Shown piece by piece: positions 34,986-47,903 of a stretch of 64,000 bases of DNA. Made by a program: the position numbers and the translations under genes. Below the pieces are notes generated by a model. That model had not been told where the DNA came from and searched no databases. It saw only the letters and a list, made by a program, of their open reading frames with translations. The first letter of the stretch is position 1. Every line of letters starts with the position of its first letter. Origin of the DNA: Polytrichum commune (lineage: Eukaryota; Streptophyta; Polytrichopsida; Polytrichales; Polytrichaceae); the NCBI GenBank assembly GCA_950295325.1, contig OX485809.1, forward strand, positions 36,647,081 through 36,711,080. Reading direction: 5' to 3'.

Positions 34986-37540
34986 AGTAGATAGCCTACC
35001 TAATTAGCTCATAGACAAGTAGTTAGTTACATTATGCTAGTTAGTGTTATGTGTGGCTTTCACAAGTAAATGTATTTGAGATTGACTATAGAGAATAGTG
35101 TTTTTTTTAACACTTGCATCCTCTCTTTAAAAATAAACCACGTGCACAACTTAATGGAGAATGTGGAGCACTCTCGCGATGGCAAGACAAAGGAAGCAAA
35201 GACCAAAGGTGCGAGGGAGAGATTGACATAAGTCACATAAGTATTTCTTAATACTTAAAGGCTTATGTACGGTATGGAGACACCAAGTGAGACCTCTTAT
35301 AGTAGCGATACGGAATACACAAGTGATAGTTCAAGTGGTAGTATAGAGTCAATGGCACGGACTCCATTTAGGAGAGGGATATCCTTAAGGGCTTGTGTAG
35401 CTAAAGCAGCCGGATGGACGTTAGAAGCAAACAAAGACAAAATAGCACCCGAGCATAAGGAGGTTAAAATAACATAGTTAACTTGTGCATTCTCCACATA
35501 CGTATTGAAATCGTACATTGAGTTGTTAAAAGTGAAATTCCAGTTAAATCCAAGACCACTTGAAGGGTGAACCTTGTACTATGGACTCATCCAAGTCCAA
35601 ATCCAATACCGCGGAGGAATGTGAGCCCAAACCCACTACTCGGACTACGGACGCTTAAGGGTGGGGGGTTTGGCCTCACAAGAAGACCTTGCACATTCTA
35701 TTTTCAAACTTCGTCCGTCATGTGCATGAGCTAATTGAATGCCTTTGATTCAATGTTTTATTTATTTATTTTAATATATGGAAGGTGTCGCAAAGGCAAT
35801 TCGTACACGTCGAGAAAATGCCAGGGTGGCTTCCAACTAGTGTGGTCTAGCATAAGAACTAACTACATAGGAAAGAATTAGGGAGGCCGTTGGAGTGGCT
35901 ATGAATGCGTGGGATGCCAAATAAGGCGAAAGTGGTAGAGCTTAAGAGGCCAACATGTGGTGATAAGTGAAATAGTTTTTTAGCCTAAATGAGATATTGA
36001 AGAAAGCAAGCATTGCAACTTGGCAAAAGGTTTTTTTTTATAAAATTGATGTTGCCATCACAACAATTTCACGCTCCACTTTGACACCTAATCAAAGGTT
36101 GAACACGGAATTCAAACCCTAACCAAAATGACCCTATCCAATGCAAAATTCGACGGACCTACACAAGCAAACAAATGAACCAAACAACCTTAGAGTGAAC
36201 AAAACAAAGCACATTTATACAAGCATGCCAAAGCACATCATAATTGTGAAGGCTCTATTAGAGTTGGAATTGGTGAAGCAAGGATGAAGCTCCACCATGT
36301 TCCACACATCCTCCTCTCCTTTTGAACCCACTATGTATACCAACCTATTTTGAAGTCAAATAAAAGAAAACTAAATGGACATACACAATTGCAAAATTGA
36401 TTTTGGTTTGTACCATAATAGTTGTGCACTGACAATGGCACATGACAAGAAGATGGTGGAAGCATATGCTCTTCACCTTGAAATGAGCTCGTGGGGTGCA
36501 CTCAATGTGGCATGTAGGCCCGTGCGGAGCCACGTGGGTGCACAAAAGGGGTATTAATTATGCCTAGGGGTTACAAAATATACATAAGGTACATGTATTC
36601 TTGATTCTAGCTTTGTCAATTTACTAGGCGTATTATTCATATAGTCCTAGTTGTATTTCTACTTTTACGCCAATAGCCAATTATAACGAAGTGGGTAATC
36701 TACAAGAGGTCCAAACTAATATTTCATCCTATATGTGAACCATAGTCATCCTTGAAATTTAGGGTTCAGGACAAGAGGGGAAAGACCACCCTTTGAAAAT
36801 CCTAAAGGTTTCTCATTGTGAAGCTCATAGGTGGAACAAGGTTGGAGCTCGTAGGTAGTCCTTCTTGTGACCGCTTCTCTAGTTTTGGGTTTAAGGCTTG
36901 GTTACTATCTACACTTTTTTGCTTTGCAAGGCATTCGGGATTTTTAGGAATTGGTTTTGGGTGGGGATTTTGTGTAATATTGTTGCTAGTAAGTTTGTCT
37001 TTGTAAAGATGTTGTTTTTGGAGCTTTGTTTGAGTATTGATGACCAATTAACCTCTTGCACTAACCTCCCAATATAGAAATAGGATCATGTTGGTATCAT
37101 ATTAAGAATGGATCAATGTGGACCTATGATTTGAGAAACTATTTGATGGCAGTGTTAGATACCGTCATTGCATTGGCCACAATGACTCATATTGTAGAGA
37201 CAAATGTGTATGAGTTACATCCAATGGATAAATGAGTGTTTAATGATTCATCAATGGTTAATAATATGTCTTGCTAAGAGTATTTAAGCCATATTTTCCC
37301 CATGAACTTTTTGGCATATACATATGAATTGGGATCTATATAATTTTTTAACTTTCACTTGTGTATGTACTTGAGGGGACTTCCCAGCTACATATTTGTA
37401 CATATGAAGCTATGGAAATAGAAAGAATATCTAACTTTAATTTAAGGCATATGCTACTACCATCCCCAACCTATTAGTCAAGGTCAAAGGATCCATTACA
37501 TTCAAAAACGCCATATCATGACAAAAATGGTATTGGCACA
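34986..37540. other. non-coding stretch, no recognised gene
   Basis: Contains a 70-codon Ser-rich open frame at 35265-35477 (SYSSDTEYTSDSSSGS) without homologues I can name. 36375-36557 and 36780-37050 have modest coding-like composition but no motif. Confidence 0.3.
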
Positions 37541-37559
37541 CTAAACACTAAGATAGATG

Positions 37560-39760
37560 GCAAGTTGGAAGTCTGCCCAAAATTTGAACCACTTTAAGCT
37601 TCCCCTCCATAGCAAATCCTCAGTTGTTTCCAATCCTCTATGGCTTCTTGGTATGGGAGGTCTTGGAGCTTGAAGAATGGTTGAGAGAAGAAACACACAA
37701 AAGTCCATTTTGACTTTCAAACAATTTTTTAGTTGTAGTTTCAGGAATCTTAGGGTAGAAAAGGTCTTCTTATCCTCCACATTGGCGAGCACTTGCATCA
37801 TAGCAAGCTTGGTCATTCTCACATACTCACTATAATTGTTTGCTATCACCACATTCATGCTCAACTACTTCCACAACTTTGCGACAAGTTGTGGTCTACA
37901 AGAAGGGGGCTCTCTATGAGAGGCTCCTCCAATGCCCAAGCATTATTGTTGGTCATCGTAACCTTAAAGAAACTTGCTTGAGCATCCAACTTTGCAAATT
38001 TTAGGATGGTTCTTGCCTTGCATGTGTCTAAACTTCCTAGGTTTCCCACAAAAGTTATTGATCAAGGGTAGGTCTTGCATGAAGGTCATCTCAATCCCCC
38101 CTAACATGGATCGATAATATTTTGGCTCAAGGCTCTCTTTATAACGAATTCATGCATGAATTTCAATCATAGATAAAGGAAACATCAAATTATGAATCAC
38201 AAGCAATCATTATGAGCACGTGCAAGTTGCATCGAAACTAATTCATCTCGAATTAACAAAATAACGCATGAGAGACAAAACTCTCTCCACAGTTCTTAAC
38301 GGAAGGAGAATGACCATTAAGCCTAACCGTTGGAACCATCACTACGTCCCATTGTATGAACTGTTCATAACACCTCCCCCCCCCCCCCCCTCTTATATCC
38401 AATAGAAAGGACAACATATTCTAAAGGTTGCCATGATGTCTTGGAAGGAAAACAATGGTTGAGCTCAGCCATGATGGTCTCGGCCGCCTTGGTGCAATGA
38501 GCTTTCACTTGGGCCATAACATGAAGGAAATCACCTCTTGTAACCTCTATCTTCTCTCCTAAGTGCATGAACTTGTAAGTAACATCATTGATGCGGAATG
38601 ACAACTGCTTCGAGAGGTTTTCAAATTTGTCACCCATTCTTATTGAACAAGGTCAAATACACCAAAGTTGATGTCATTGAAAGCATCAACTTATGGTGTT
38701 CCAAATGTTAACTTATATCCACATATATTTGATATAGATCGGTTGGACAAATACTCAATGCATGAATGAACTCCACAACATAGCAGTCTCTTGTTTGTGC
38801 ACACTTTATATGATTATGGTTGGATTCAAATAAAGGTAAGATCCTAGACAAGCCAAGGAATGTCTCCAAGTCCAGCAACTTCTCCAAGTTCTCATATGTT
38901 GTTGGAACAATCTCCTTGTCAACTTCCATCTTCATTACAAGTGGCCTATACGCATCAAGAATCATCTTTAAAGGTGAAAGCATGCTAATTTATCTTGTCT
39001 TCATCATTAGAAAATAATGGAGTATCCTGCAAGGTCACTATTACGCCACTTCGGGGTCCTTGTATGATGGCACCTCTGTCTGTCCCATTGCTAATCATTT
39101 AACAAACAAAACCTTTGTCATTTAAACCCCCACAGACACCACAAGCGTTGTGTATAGTTTTGGTTATGGCCTTTAATGTTGCACCATCGTGCACTATCTC
39201 AAGAGTCAAAAGTAAGGGAAGGTGCTTAGTCCTAAACTATATAATCGCTAAAATGTGGAACTGAGTAGCACAAGTAGTGATCTCACCACAACTAAGACTG
39301 AAAAAATACACTTGTTTGATGGCATCCTTGATTGCATCCAAGAACAATTTAATAATGCATTCGGCCATCACCCAAGAAGAATTATTACTCCAATGCTTGA
39401 CATGTAGACTTCTCACTCTCAAATGCTGGAACACGTCATGGACTCATAATATGTGATTGGTTTTCCTTGGCTCAATAGATGGAACAAATCAACAAGTTGG
39501 ACAATTTTCTTCTTATTCTCTGCACTTGCATTATTCACAATCTAATGCAAAACATAGTTGGTGTGTATAGTAGCGTAGAGTCTCTCATTCTATGCATGTT
39601 GGCAATTAAGGTCCATTTCCATTGCCATGCAGAAGGATCTACCCCTTGTTGCAAAGTGTTTTTCCTCCCAAAATGTTTCCAAAGATAACCAAGCTTTGGA
39701 GCAACCGTGACATCTCTACCCTCTATTGTGGAGCACACTCGGCACAATACTCTTACAAGG
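37560..39760 (-). pseudogene. decayed hAT-like transposase (DUF4371 / Dimer_Tnp_hAT)
   Basis: Pieces in the family's normal order on minus: CRVCSTIEGRD with WKHFGRKN (39535-39747, N-terminal zinc-finger-like part), HLRVRSLHVKHWSNNSSW and FFSLSCGEIT (39237-39434), LLLTLEIVHDGA (~39180-39220), IIQGPRSGV (~39050), MLSPLKMILDAYRPLVMKM and LETFLGLSRILPLFES (38708-38983), and the C-terminal dimerisation motif KLAMMQVLANVEDKKTFSTL (37690-37820). The CMAHRTNL-type block between the 39050 and 38983 pieces is missing, and frames change between pieces. It cannot encode a full protein. Element ends not found. Confidence 0.75.
38374..38390. repeat. poly-C run
   Basis: Seventeen C in a row; length may be unreliable in assembly. 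Confidence 0.85.
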
Positions 39761-41159
39761 GCACCCTCCTCACCATAGATAGCCCTCGGCCTAGTAATGT
39801 TGAACTACCCAATTATCCTAGAAGTGTCTATTGCAATCATAAACCCCATGTCTCTCTCTAGTTGTTGGAGAGGGAGTCTACCATAATTATGAACCTCAAG
39901 ATCAACATCTTGTAGTCTCTAAAGCCCAATGTTGGCTTTTCCCTAGTGCCAAAATGGTCTCTAATCTTGAAACCTACATGTGGAGTGAGCCAAAGAACCA
40001 TTATAGTGGAAGGACGAAGCCAAAAGGAAGGATGCACCGACCAAATCACAACTAGAACATCAAAGATGAAGGAAAAGGATGAAATATTGACCCTAAATTG
40101 TCTCCTTACCTAGAACCACAGTTTCCTCTTTGCAAATCACCTCAACACAAACATGAAGGTGCTCAAAGAACCAAAGGATACACCCAGTATATATAAAATA
40201 GATTGAGCACACATTTCATCGCGAGCCATCCAAGTGATATATACAAGTTGCCAAATCTTTACATATAATTGCAAAAGAAATTGAAAATTTTGAACAACAA
40301 CCCCAACATAGATCTTAACAACAAGCACAAGCACATGGTGTAAGCACTCACCTTCACAGTGCCAAGTCCCTACACCCACTTATTTAGCAAAGATAAACTT
40401 ACTAGTTGCAAATCTACACATTGCGTTGTTGCCCAAGTACACAACCTAATGGGCATGTCGAAGATGAATTCCCGCAACCAACTAACAACCTACATCCGAA
40501 GTGCAAACAACCTCACAACCAAACTTCACATAGTCCAATACTGTGTGGCGTTATTCCAGAGCCCAATACTGTGAGTGATCATACAAAGGCGTTTCTTGAT
40601 GATCCTCAGTGGCCCGAGCATATTAAAGACCCTCAACAGAAACAAATCGAGAGGTGAACTTCTTCCAATATATGATAATACTATAACTTGGATTTTTTCT
40701 AATTAACTATAATTACTCTTGAATTTGGTCTTCAATTTTTCTAGTTAACTATAATTGTTCCCTAAAATATATTGAAAAAAACCTCGTGAATCGTAGTTAT
40801 TTTGGTAGTTGTCCAGGGTCTGAAATGCTCCCACGAGGGAGGTGAAAGGTTGGTTAGGGTTTGGCAGAGGGAGGAAACCCCTCCTGCACATCAGTCACCA
40901 TCTATCGGGCAGCGGGCACCTAGCGGATTAAAAAACAATCCCTCCCTAAAAAAATCCCCCGTTGCCTTTCACAGAGGCTTGTACGAGGGGAAAAAGTGAC
41001 TAAAATTGCCCCGAAAACAAAACAAAACAGTGCTTTGATTTGAAGAGCCTTTGGTTTTCTGGAAGATATATCCACATCTTGTTTCTGTGACTAACCTTTT
41101 ATTGGTTGAAATCCTGTCAGATATCGACAACTCCTGGTGTTAATAAATGAATCAAGAGA
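39761..41159. other. non-coding stretch after the hAT remnant
   Basis: Upstream DNA of the decayed transposase, perhaps part of the same element, then AT-rich sequence. A short open frame at 40406-40657 ends in DDPQWPEHIKDPQQKQIER, not recognised. Confidence 0.3.
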
Positions 41160-42266
41160 CCCAAATAGGGCAGACATTAAGTCCCCCATACGAACTATGG
41201 GGGGTGTCAGATCCGGGCTGGGGCAGCCTCCTCAGAAATTTCTGAACCCGACCGAAAATTGTTGCCCGCCCCGCCCAACTTCGAAAAAAATATTGCTCTT
41301 GCATTCTTGAAGGTCGCTTGACTACAAATCTCATATTGAGTGCACTTCACCTTCAAGGTCTAAAATCCAATATATATGTGCACTTCCCACTAGTAAATAA
41401 CAATTCATTGGGATATCATTCCAGAAGTGAAACCATCAATGAAGGATGTAATTAACTTGGAGGTTATAATTTTTATGACTTACCATTTGAAATTGTCTTT
41501 GTCATTCTAAAGTGAAACCTAACTTTAGTGTGTTGATTTAGTATGTATATTTTATAATATTTTAGTCATGCCGTCTACTTTCATAAGTATTTATACACAT
41601 TCAAACCAATTAGGTGTGATTTAATGTAATTAAGTCTAATTAATTCTGATTAATTCTAATTAAGCCCAAATAAATCAGAAAGTATGCTTACCAAATTAAG
41701 TAAGACACTTTCAAATAATTACATTAAATCACACGTAATTATAAATTAATTAATTAATTCCAGTAATTACATTAATTTGATTTGAGTGTGTATGAATACT
41801 TGTGAAAGTAGATGGAATTACTAAATTAATTGTAAAATATACATACTAAATCAGCACACTAAATTTAGGTTTCACTTTAGAATGACAAAGACAATTTCAA
41901 ATGGTAAGTCATAAAAATTATAACCTCAATGTTAATAAGGATTTTGTAATTTTATTTGACCTCCAAGTTAATTACATGCTTCATTGATGGTTTCACTTCC
42001 GGAATGATATCCCAATGAATTGTTATTTACTAGTGGGAAGTGCACATATATATTGGATTTTAGACCTTGAAGGTGAAGTGCACTCAATATGGGATTTGTA
42101 GTCAAGCGGCCTTCAAGAATGCAAGAGCAATATTTTTTTTTCGAAGTTGGGCGGGGCGGGCAACAATTTTTGGTCGGGTTCAGAAATTTCCGAGGAGGCT
42201 GCCCCCGCCTGGATCTGACACCCCCCATAGTTCGTATGGGGGGACTTAATGTCTGCCCCCAAATAG
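41160..42266. mobile_element. foldback MULE (1,089 bp) with ~530-bp arms and 9-bp target duplication
   Basis: The element spans 41169-42257. It begins GGCAGACATTAAGTCCCCC and ends with the complement. CCCAAATAG is directly repeated at 41160-41168 and 42258-42266, the 9-bp size of Mutator-like elements. The two arms match over nearly their whole length at high identity (for example TTGTTGCCCGCCCCGCCCAA in both) and meet near 41690-41740. No transposase, so it is non-autonomous. A transcript across it would be a long hairpin RNA. The perfect duplication implies a fairly recent insertion. Confidence 0.93.
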
Positions 42267-42299
42267 GCAGGGGAGGGTGATTTCCTCAAGCTACCAAGG

Positions 42300-42663
42300 C
42301 TACACTAAATATGATATTTAATGTCATATGGTAGCTTTTCAGATGACACTTCTTGCGAATAAGTGAACAAATATTGTCACGGATGATGGATGAGTTCATC
42401 CATTGACCAAAACTCTACCTACTCGTGTCAGCAACTTGTGATGACATATTGTCATGGATGATTGAAATTCGGATGAAAAATGGCTTGGTAAGTGACTGTA
42501 ATTGCAACACTATAAACCTATAATCATCCGATTTTTTTTACAAGGGATGACAAATAATGTTGGGTTAACATTAGGTATTGGTGACACCACACTGCAGTTT
42601 ACATACAATTAGTATTTAGCAAGGCAATTAGAATTGGTGACATTAAATATCATATTTAATGTA
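42300..42663 (+). mobile_element. FB3-family MITE, copy 2
   Basis: Begins CTACACTAAATATGATATTT and ends TATCATATTTAATGTA; interior blocks as in copy 1. Starts 34 bp after the MULE target duplication. Confidence 0.78.
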
Positions 42664-43500
42664 TCTATTATGGGGGACCTCGTCGCCTCGACAACTTCCA
42701 TGGGTTTTTTTTTGAGGGCATTGTGTGAACTACAGGAGAGAATGGAAATGAGGATCAACGTCCTTTGAAAGAGGACCATTTCAATTTGATTTGAAGGGCC
42801 TGAAAGCTTCTACCTGAAGGTCCTTGTATTGCTTGGAGTTCACTCCGGTTGGTCTTCTCTGGGATTCGACACCAATGAACCCACCATCTTCGATAGTTTG
42901 TAGACTTTGCCTGTATAATTGTACACGGTTTCACCTGGTCCTCACCTATAATCGGGGAGAACCGGAGGTTAGTCACAGATGAACCAGTTGAGTTTGAGAA
43001 ATAACTGGTTGAAGTTCAAGACTTCGGGAGAATTACATATCACTTTAGAGGAATTCATGGAATATACCTCAAATTAGTATAGAAAAACCAAAGGTTGTCG
43101 TCAACATGTAACCGGTTGGAGTTGCAAACACTAGGATCTCAACCGATTATGCCCAAAAATCTCCCCGGTCACTGGTCCTCACATTTGTGGAGAATCCCTC
43201 CCGGTTGAACAAGTACAGGCAGTCGCAATTGTAGTTACCCCCTCCCCCACAAAAAAACTACCGTTTACCTACTGAATTCTATCACGGTCCCACAAAATAG
43301 AGACGGATTAACAGAACTCGTAAACTGCAAACATGGAAACAATCACAACGATCTGAAGTGATGACTGTGACTCGATTGTCTGTAAACAGGCTGTGAGTAA
43401 GTAATAAGTGTGCGTGCAGTAATAATTATAAGTATGGAGAGAATTGAAGCCCATCCCATACGAACTTCGAAGGTCATTCTCTATCTCGTGACTGTAGCTC
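42664..43500. other. non-coding stretch with a reverse R3 copy
   Basis: 43040-43195 is R3 on minus (AACATGTAACCGGTTGGAG, AAAAATCTCCCCGGTCACTGG). The rest shows no gene. Confidence 0.4.
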
Positions 43501-43945
43501 AAGTAGGTAACTTAACTAGAGGATCTGCAGGAGGCGCCGCAAATTTTTGGGAAACAACACACGATGACAGGCTCACGGTTTTGACCACCCCAGTCGCAAC
43601 TACTGTAGGGAGGTTGATGAGACACGAAGCTTCCACCAACAATCAATGAGGCAGGCAGGCAAGCAGGCAGGCAGGGAGGGAGAATGCGTTGGGACTCGAT
43701 CCACCCACCCACCCACCCACCCACCCACCCCATGATTCATCATCAGCTCCTCGGAATTCGCGAAGAGCTCCTCCCCTCTTCTTGTTGTTTAATACTTGAA
43801 AAGATTATTGGCGATCACAATATTCCTCCACCTTGAGGCCGCCTCCCTCCCTCCATAATTCAGGTCCCTAGCTAGCTAGCCTGCACAGACTGCCAAGGAC
43901 CACCTGTGATCGATCAATCGATTGTTGTTGTTGTTGTTGACATGT
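43501..43945. other. higher-GC patch with three microsatellites
   Basis: Contains (GGCA)n-like sequence (43650-43675), (CCCA)n (43700-43730) and (TTG)n (43923-43940). Composition differs from its surroundings, but no protein, RNA or clear core promoter is visible. Confidence 0.4.
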
Positions 43946-44186
43946 CAACCATACACATACAGCAGGAATAAAGGTGGGAGCATTGTATTGTAGCCTTGGT
44001 ATATTCAAAGTATATTCAAGCGTTGTTTATCCGTTGAGTGTCTCTCGTTGTTGGCCTCCGGGGTCGAGTCCAGCCAAGGGAATGGAATGTGGCCGCCTGT
44101 CTTTGAACGCGAACCACAAGCTTCTTGAAGCTTTTGTGTCAAGGATATGTCAAAATCTGTGTCACCTATATAGGGTCATGTTGTCT

Positions 44187-44516
44187 ACTACACTGAAATA
44201 TCGTATTTAGTGTCGTATGGTATTTCATGTCACTGTGGCGATTTTTCTAATCACATTTCTTGTGAGGAAGTTTACAAGAACTGTCGTTCCAACTTTCTAA
44301 GTATGGTCCCTTTCTGCGTCCTGACGCGTCTGTAGTGAAAATGTTTTTGTGGGTGATTGAAACTTGGATGAAAAGCATCACTTAGAAAGTGACAATGATC
44401 ACAACATTGTCACAGTGAATCTATTGTGCCCACAAAGTAGAAACAATGTTAGGTTTACAATTAGTATTGAGCAAGACAAATCTAATTTGGTAATTGAATA
44501 TAGTATTTAGTGCAGT
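44187..44516 (+). mobile_element. FB3-family MITE, copy 3 (diverged)
   Basis: Ends ACTACACTGAAATATCG and TATTTAGTGCAGT are inverted; the interior keeps TTGAAACTTGGATGAAAAGC and TTAGTATTGAGCAAGACAA. Confidence 0.65.
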
Positions 44517-45562
44517 GATCGATCCATGTTTTTGGTAGTCGTGTTGACACTAGTATCTGAATATGTCAGCCGTGGAAACTTCACTGAGTTACTGATGTTT
44601 TCCTGCTTGAGTTCATACAACAATTTCCAAATAACACATTCCAAATAATATGCTAAGTAAAATTGACATGTTGAATCTTGACTGCTCAAGGGCATGTCAA
44701 TCAACGTTATAAGCATGTTGCTTTAGCTACCACTTTTCTAATACATTGTTTATGGTGAGTATTGTGGGTCACACTGTAGACAAGGAAACCCAACACCAAA
44801 AATAAACCTCAACAAATTAAATGCTACCCATCTAAAAGTAGGATTTTCGTGAATTTTGCATATGAAATAATGTAGGTATGTAAAGATTGATGCAAAAACA
44901 AATCCCTCGAGTATTGAGTGAATCCATGTTTTTAATATGTGATGGTGTATAGTGCCGTCCACGTTGTAGTGCATCGAAGGGCATGTCACACAAGAAGTAT
45001 GCCGACACTATTCAATGCGAATGGATAATGTCCCTATCTAATTGCTAAACCTAAATCGGGTCCAAACATCATGGAATTTATCTTGCTTCACTTCCGATAC
45101 TCATCCCCAAACTCATATTTCTTTATTATGATTACAAGTCTTATACAATTGTCTTCCCGATCGCATAACACCATCTCTAGTAGCTTAATTTATCAAGGCA
45201 CCACTTCCTCAATTCATTTGACTGATGTACCAATGAACATAACTTATAATCAACAAGTGTAAAATTGTTTTTGTGCACATATATGTAATTTGTACTTTGG
45301 TAGCCAACAAAACATTGCTAGACTGCTAATTTCAACATTAGGAGTTTAACACATCTATCATCTGACACGTGTTTGAATAACATGTGTGTGCGCGTGTGTG
45401 TGGCTAGAATAGACACTTCCAAGAATGTCACATGCATATGTCATACAATAAATTATAGTACAAAATCTATTAGCAAGTAGACACATAATGGTATGACATC
45501 ATGTGATATGGATGTGAATTTTTGTTATTCTTTCTTAACAAAATGACCACGTGTCTAATGAA
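44517..45562. other. AT-rich non-coding stretch
   Basis: No gene or defined element seen. Confidence 0.3.
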
Positions 45563-45608
45563 ACAATATTTGTTTAAGGTACATAGGTGCACCTTAAACA
45601 AATATTGT
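45563..45608. repeat. perfect 18-bp-arm hairpin with 10-nt loop
   Basis: ACAATATTTGTTTAAGGT (45563-45580), loop ACATAGGTGC, then its exact complement (45591-45608). Confidence 0.9.
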
Positions 45609-45963
45609 CAAGCATTGATTTTGTGAGCCATTGTCTCGGTCCTTGGAATAATATCACAAGTGTCTTTATTTTCCAAAAGAAATAGCTTCCATTGATTCAC
45701 CACCCAAAAAACATGTCTTCACTTGAAAGTCGGTGTTCGATTAATACGACACATCTAGCTCCCTTCTAGCTTAGAAGTCGGTTGATGAGAGGATATATAT
45801 CTAGCCATAAGGATTGGCATGGATTGAGATAAGGTAGGTGTGATCCCAATACCGACCTACTTAGCCCAACACCCTATTGTTTATCCGGACCATAATTAGA
45901 TACCACCCACACACTCCAACAAAACATAGTGGACCTACTAGAATGTGAGAATTACACTACACC

Positions 45964-46178
45964 GATGATTATCCCAATTACTGCGTGTTACTATTTGGAG
46001 TTACATAGTGCAATAACGGTTTATCCAGGAGTTCTATTTTTACTAGCGACAGTTCAATAGCTTGTTTAGACATTATTACACATAAATGATTTTGCATGGT
46101 AAAATATCACACTCTCATTAATTAGTTATAGCACTACGTAACTCTGAATAGTAGTAACACGCACAAATTTGTATAACC
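45964..46178. mobile_element. FB2-family MITE
   Basis: Left end GATTATCCCAATTACTGCGT then TTACTATTTGGAGTTACATA; right end GTAACTCTGAATAGT and AACACGCAC, inverted. Confidence 0.65.
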
Positions 46179-46204
46179 AGTGGACACCTCTTCCTCAAGG
46201 TTTA

Positions 46205-46375
46205 CCATTTGAAATTACACGTTGCTATAATTTGATGATAAACACAATGACCCATTTCTTAAGTTCATTTCGTGCATGATATCCATATATGTTATTTAGG
46301 TGAAAAATGATAATATTGATACAAAATTTACGACAACACATAACTCCAAATAGTAAATCACAATACTAATAAGTG
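46205..46375. mobile_element. FB2-family MITE, diverged
   Basis: CCATTTGAAATTACACGTTG at the left is inverted to ACATAACTCCAAATAGTAAA and ACTAATAAGTGTG at the right. Confidence 0.5.
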
Positions 46376-47027
46376 TGATAATGATGTACTTCTCTTAGAC
46401 GAAAAACAAGGCGCTTACTACCACTTTTAAGTTATATTTAGGCGTTAAGATTTAGTAGACTTGACTCGAGTCACCCCCTTTTGGATTAGTGGAACCCAAG
46501 AAAACCGAAATACTTGGGGGAAGAGTCGTTGGTGGGACCGCAACACGCCCAAGCCACGTAAAAGTGGATTAGGATGCGGTGGGTCCCGCCCTCCAACTAC
46601 CACGTACATGCGGCATCCTAATAATAATCATACTACTACTACTACTATAATGAACCTCAAAAGTATCGGGGAAAAATAGAGGGGCGACACATGGCTATCC
46701 CGCTAGTGGTCGGCCCCGGTGGGATGGGTGGGTGGGTGTGGGTTGAAATGTCCATGGCATGATTGGTCAATTGATATTTTAGTTCCGTGTATTTTATTGA
46801 GATTGAAACACCCCGGATTGGGCACTTAATTCTCTCTCTCCACGCAATGCCGGCCTCCTAATTCATTCCCTTCGCGTCAAACACGGTTGACGAAGCACGG
46901 CAACAATATGACATTTGGTTTGTTGGCTTCCCGGATTCCGTGCTTTTATATACCCTTCGAGTGCCTATGTGTACTCGTGTGGGGCCCTTCTCATTAAGTC
47001 GCCATTCTTTCCTCGGTAGAATCGACT

Positions 47028-47903
47028 TTGATTATCCTATTAAGTGCGTGTCACTATTCTACAATTTGGGCGAACCAACCCATACACTCGTTTCTTGCTG
47101 GATGTCAAAACCCTTGCCTCCAAGGAACGAGTGTACGGGTTGTTTCATCCTAACCTAACTCCGAGTTATGACTACTATTTGGAGCTATGACTACGATTTG
47201 GGCGAACCAACCCATACACTCGTTCCTTGTTGGATGCCTAAACCCTTGCCACCAAGGAACCAATGTACGGGTTGCTTCGTCCCAACCCAATTCAGAGCTA
47301 TGACTACGATATGGGCGAACCAACCCATACACTTGTTCCTTGTTGGATGCCTAAACCCTTGTCTCCAAGGAACCAGTGTACGGGTTGTTTCACCCCAACC
47401 CTATTTGGAGCTATGACTACGATTTGGACGAATCAACCCACACACTCTTTCCTTGTTGGATGCCTAAACCCTTGTCTCCAAGGAACCAGTGTACGGGTTG
47501 TTTCGCCCCAACCCTATTTGGAGCTATAACTATGATTTGGGCGAAAAACCCATACACTCGTTCCTTGTTGGATGCCTAAACCCTTGCCACCAAGGAACTA
47601 GTGTACAGGTTGCTTCGCCCCAACCCTGTTTGGAGCTATGATTACGATTTGCGCGAACCAACCCATACACTCGTTCCTTGTTGGATGCCTAAACCCTTGC
47701 CTCCAAGGAACCAGTGTACGGGTCGTTTCGCCCCACCCTATGACTACTTCATGAGAATGTAATATTTTTCCAAGCAAAGTTATTTATGTTCTTTCATGTC
47801 CGAACAATCTACATAACTTTCATAAGTAAAAAATTCAACTCGTGAGTAAGACATTACTCCACTGCGTGACTCCGAATAGTAACACGCATTGATTGGGATG
47901 ATC
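47028..47903. mobile_element. FB2-family MITE expanded by an internal tandem array
   Basis: Left end TGATTATCCTATTAAGTGCG then TGTCACTATTC (47029-47060); right end GACTCCGAATAGTAACACGC then ATTGATTGGGATGATC (47868-47903), inverted to it. Other members are ~170-220 bp; this one is ~876 bp because the interior holds a minisatellite. Confidence 0.7.
47071..47745. repeat. tandem array of six palindromic ~113-bp units
   Basis: Unit starts (CGAACCAACC) at 47071, 47203, 47316, 47429, 47542 and 47654: period 113, first unit 132, fifth 112. Each unit pairs CCAACCCATACACTCGTTCC with GGAACCAGTGTACGGGTTG, 24 of 27 bp, around a ~23-nt loop. Because 113 is not a multiple of 3, apparent open frames here cycle through all frames and are not genes. 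Confidence 0.92.

Noticed and set aside
34280-35480. TATA-like box, CT-rich leader and a downstream Ser-rich short frame, resembling the start of an LTR-type element
   Set aside because: No second matching terminal repeat and no recognisable gag or pol domain were found, so I do not call one.
47168-47579. Series of overlapping 67-88-codon frames
   Set aside because: Produced by the 113-bp tandem array, which shifts frame every unit; no independent coding evidence.
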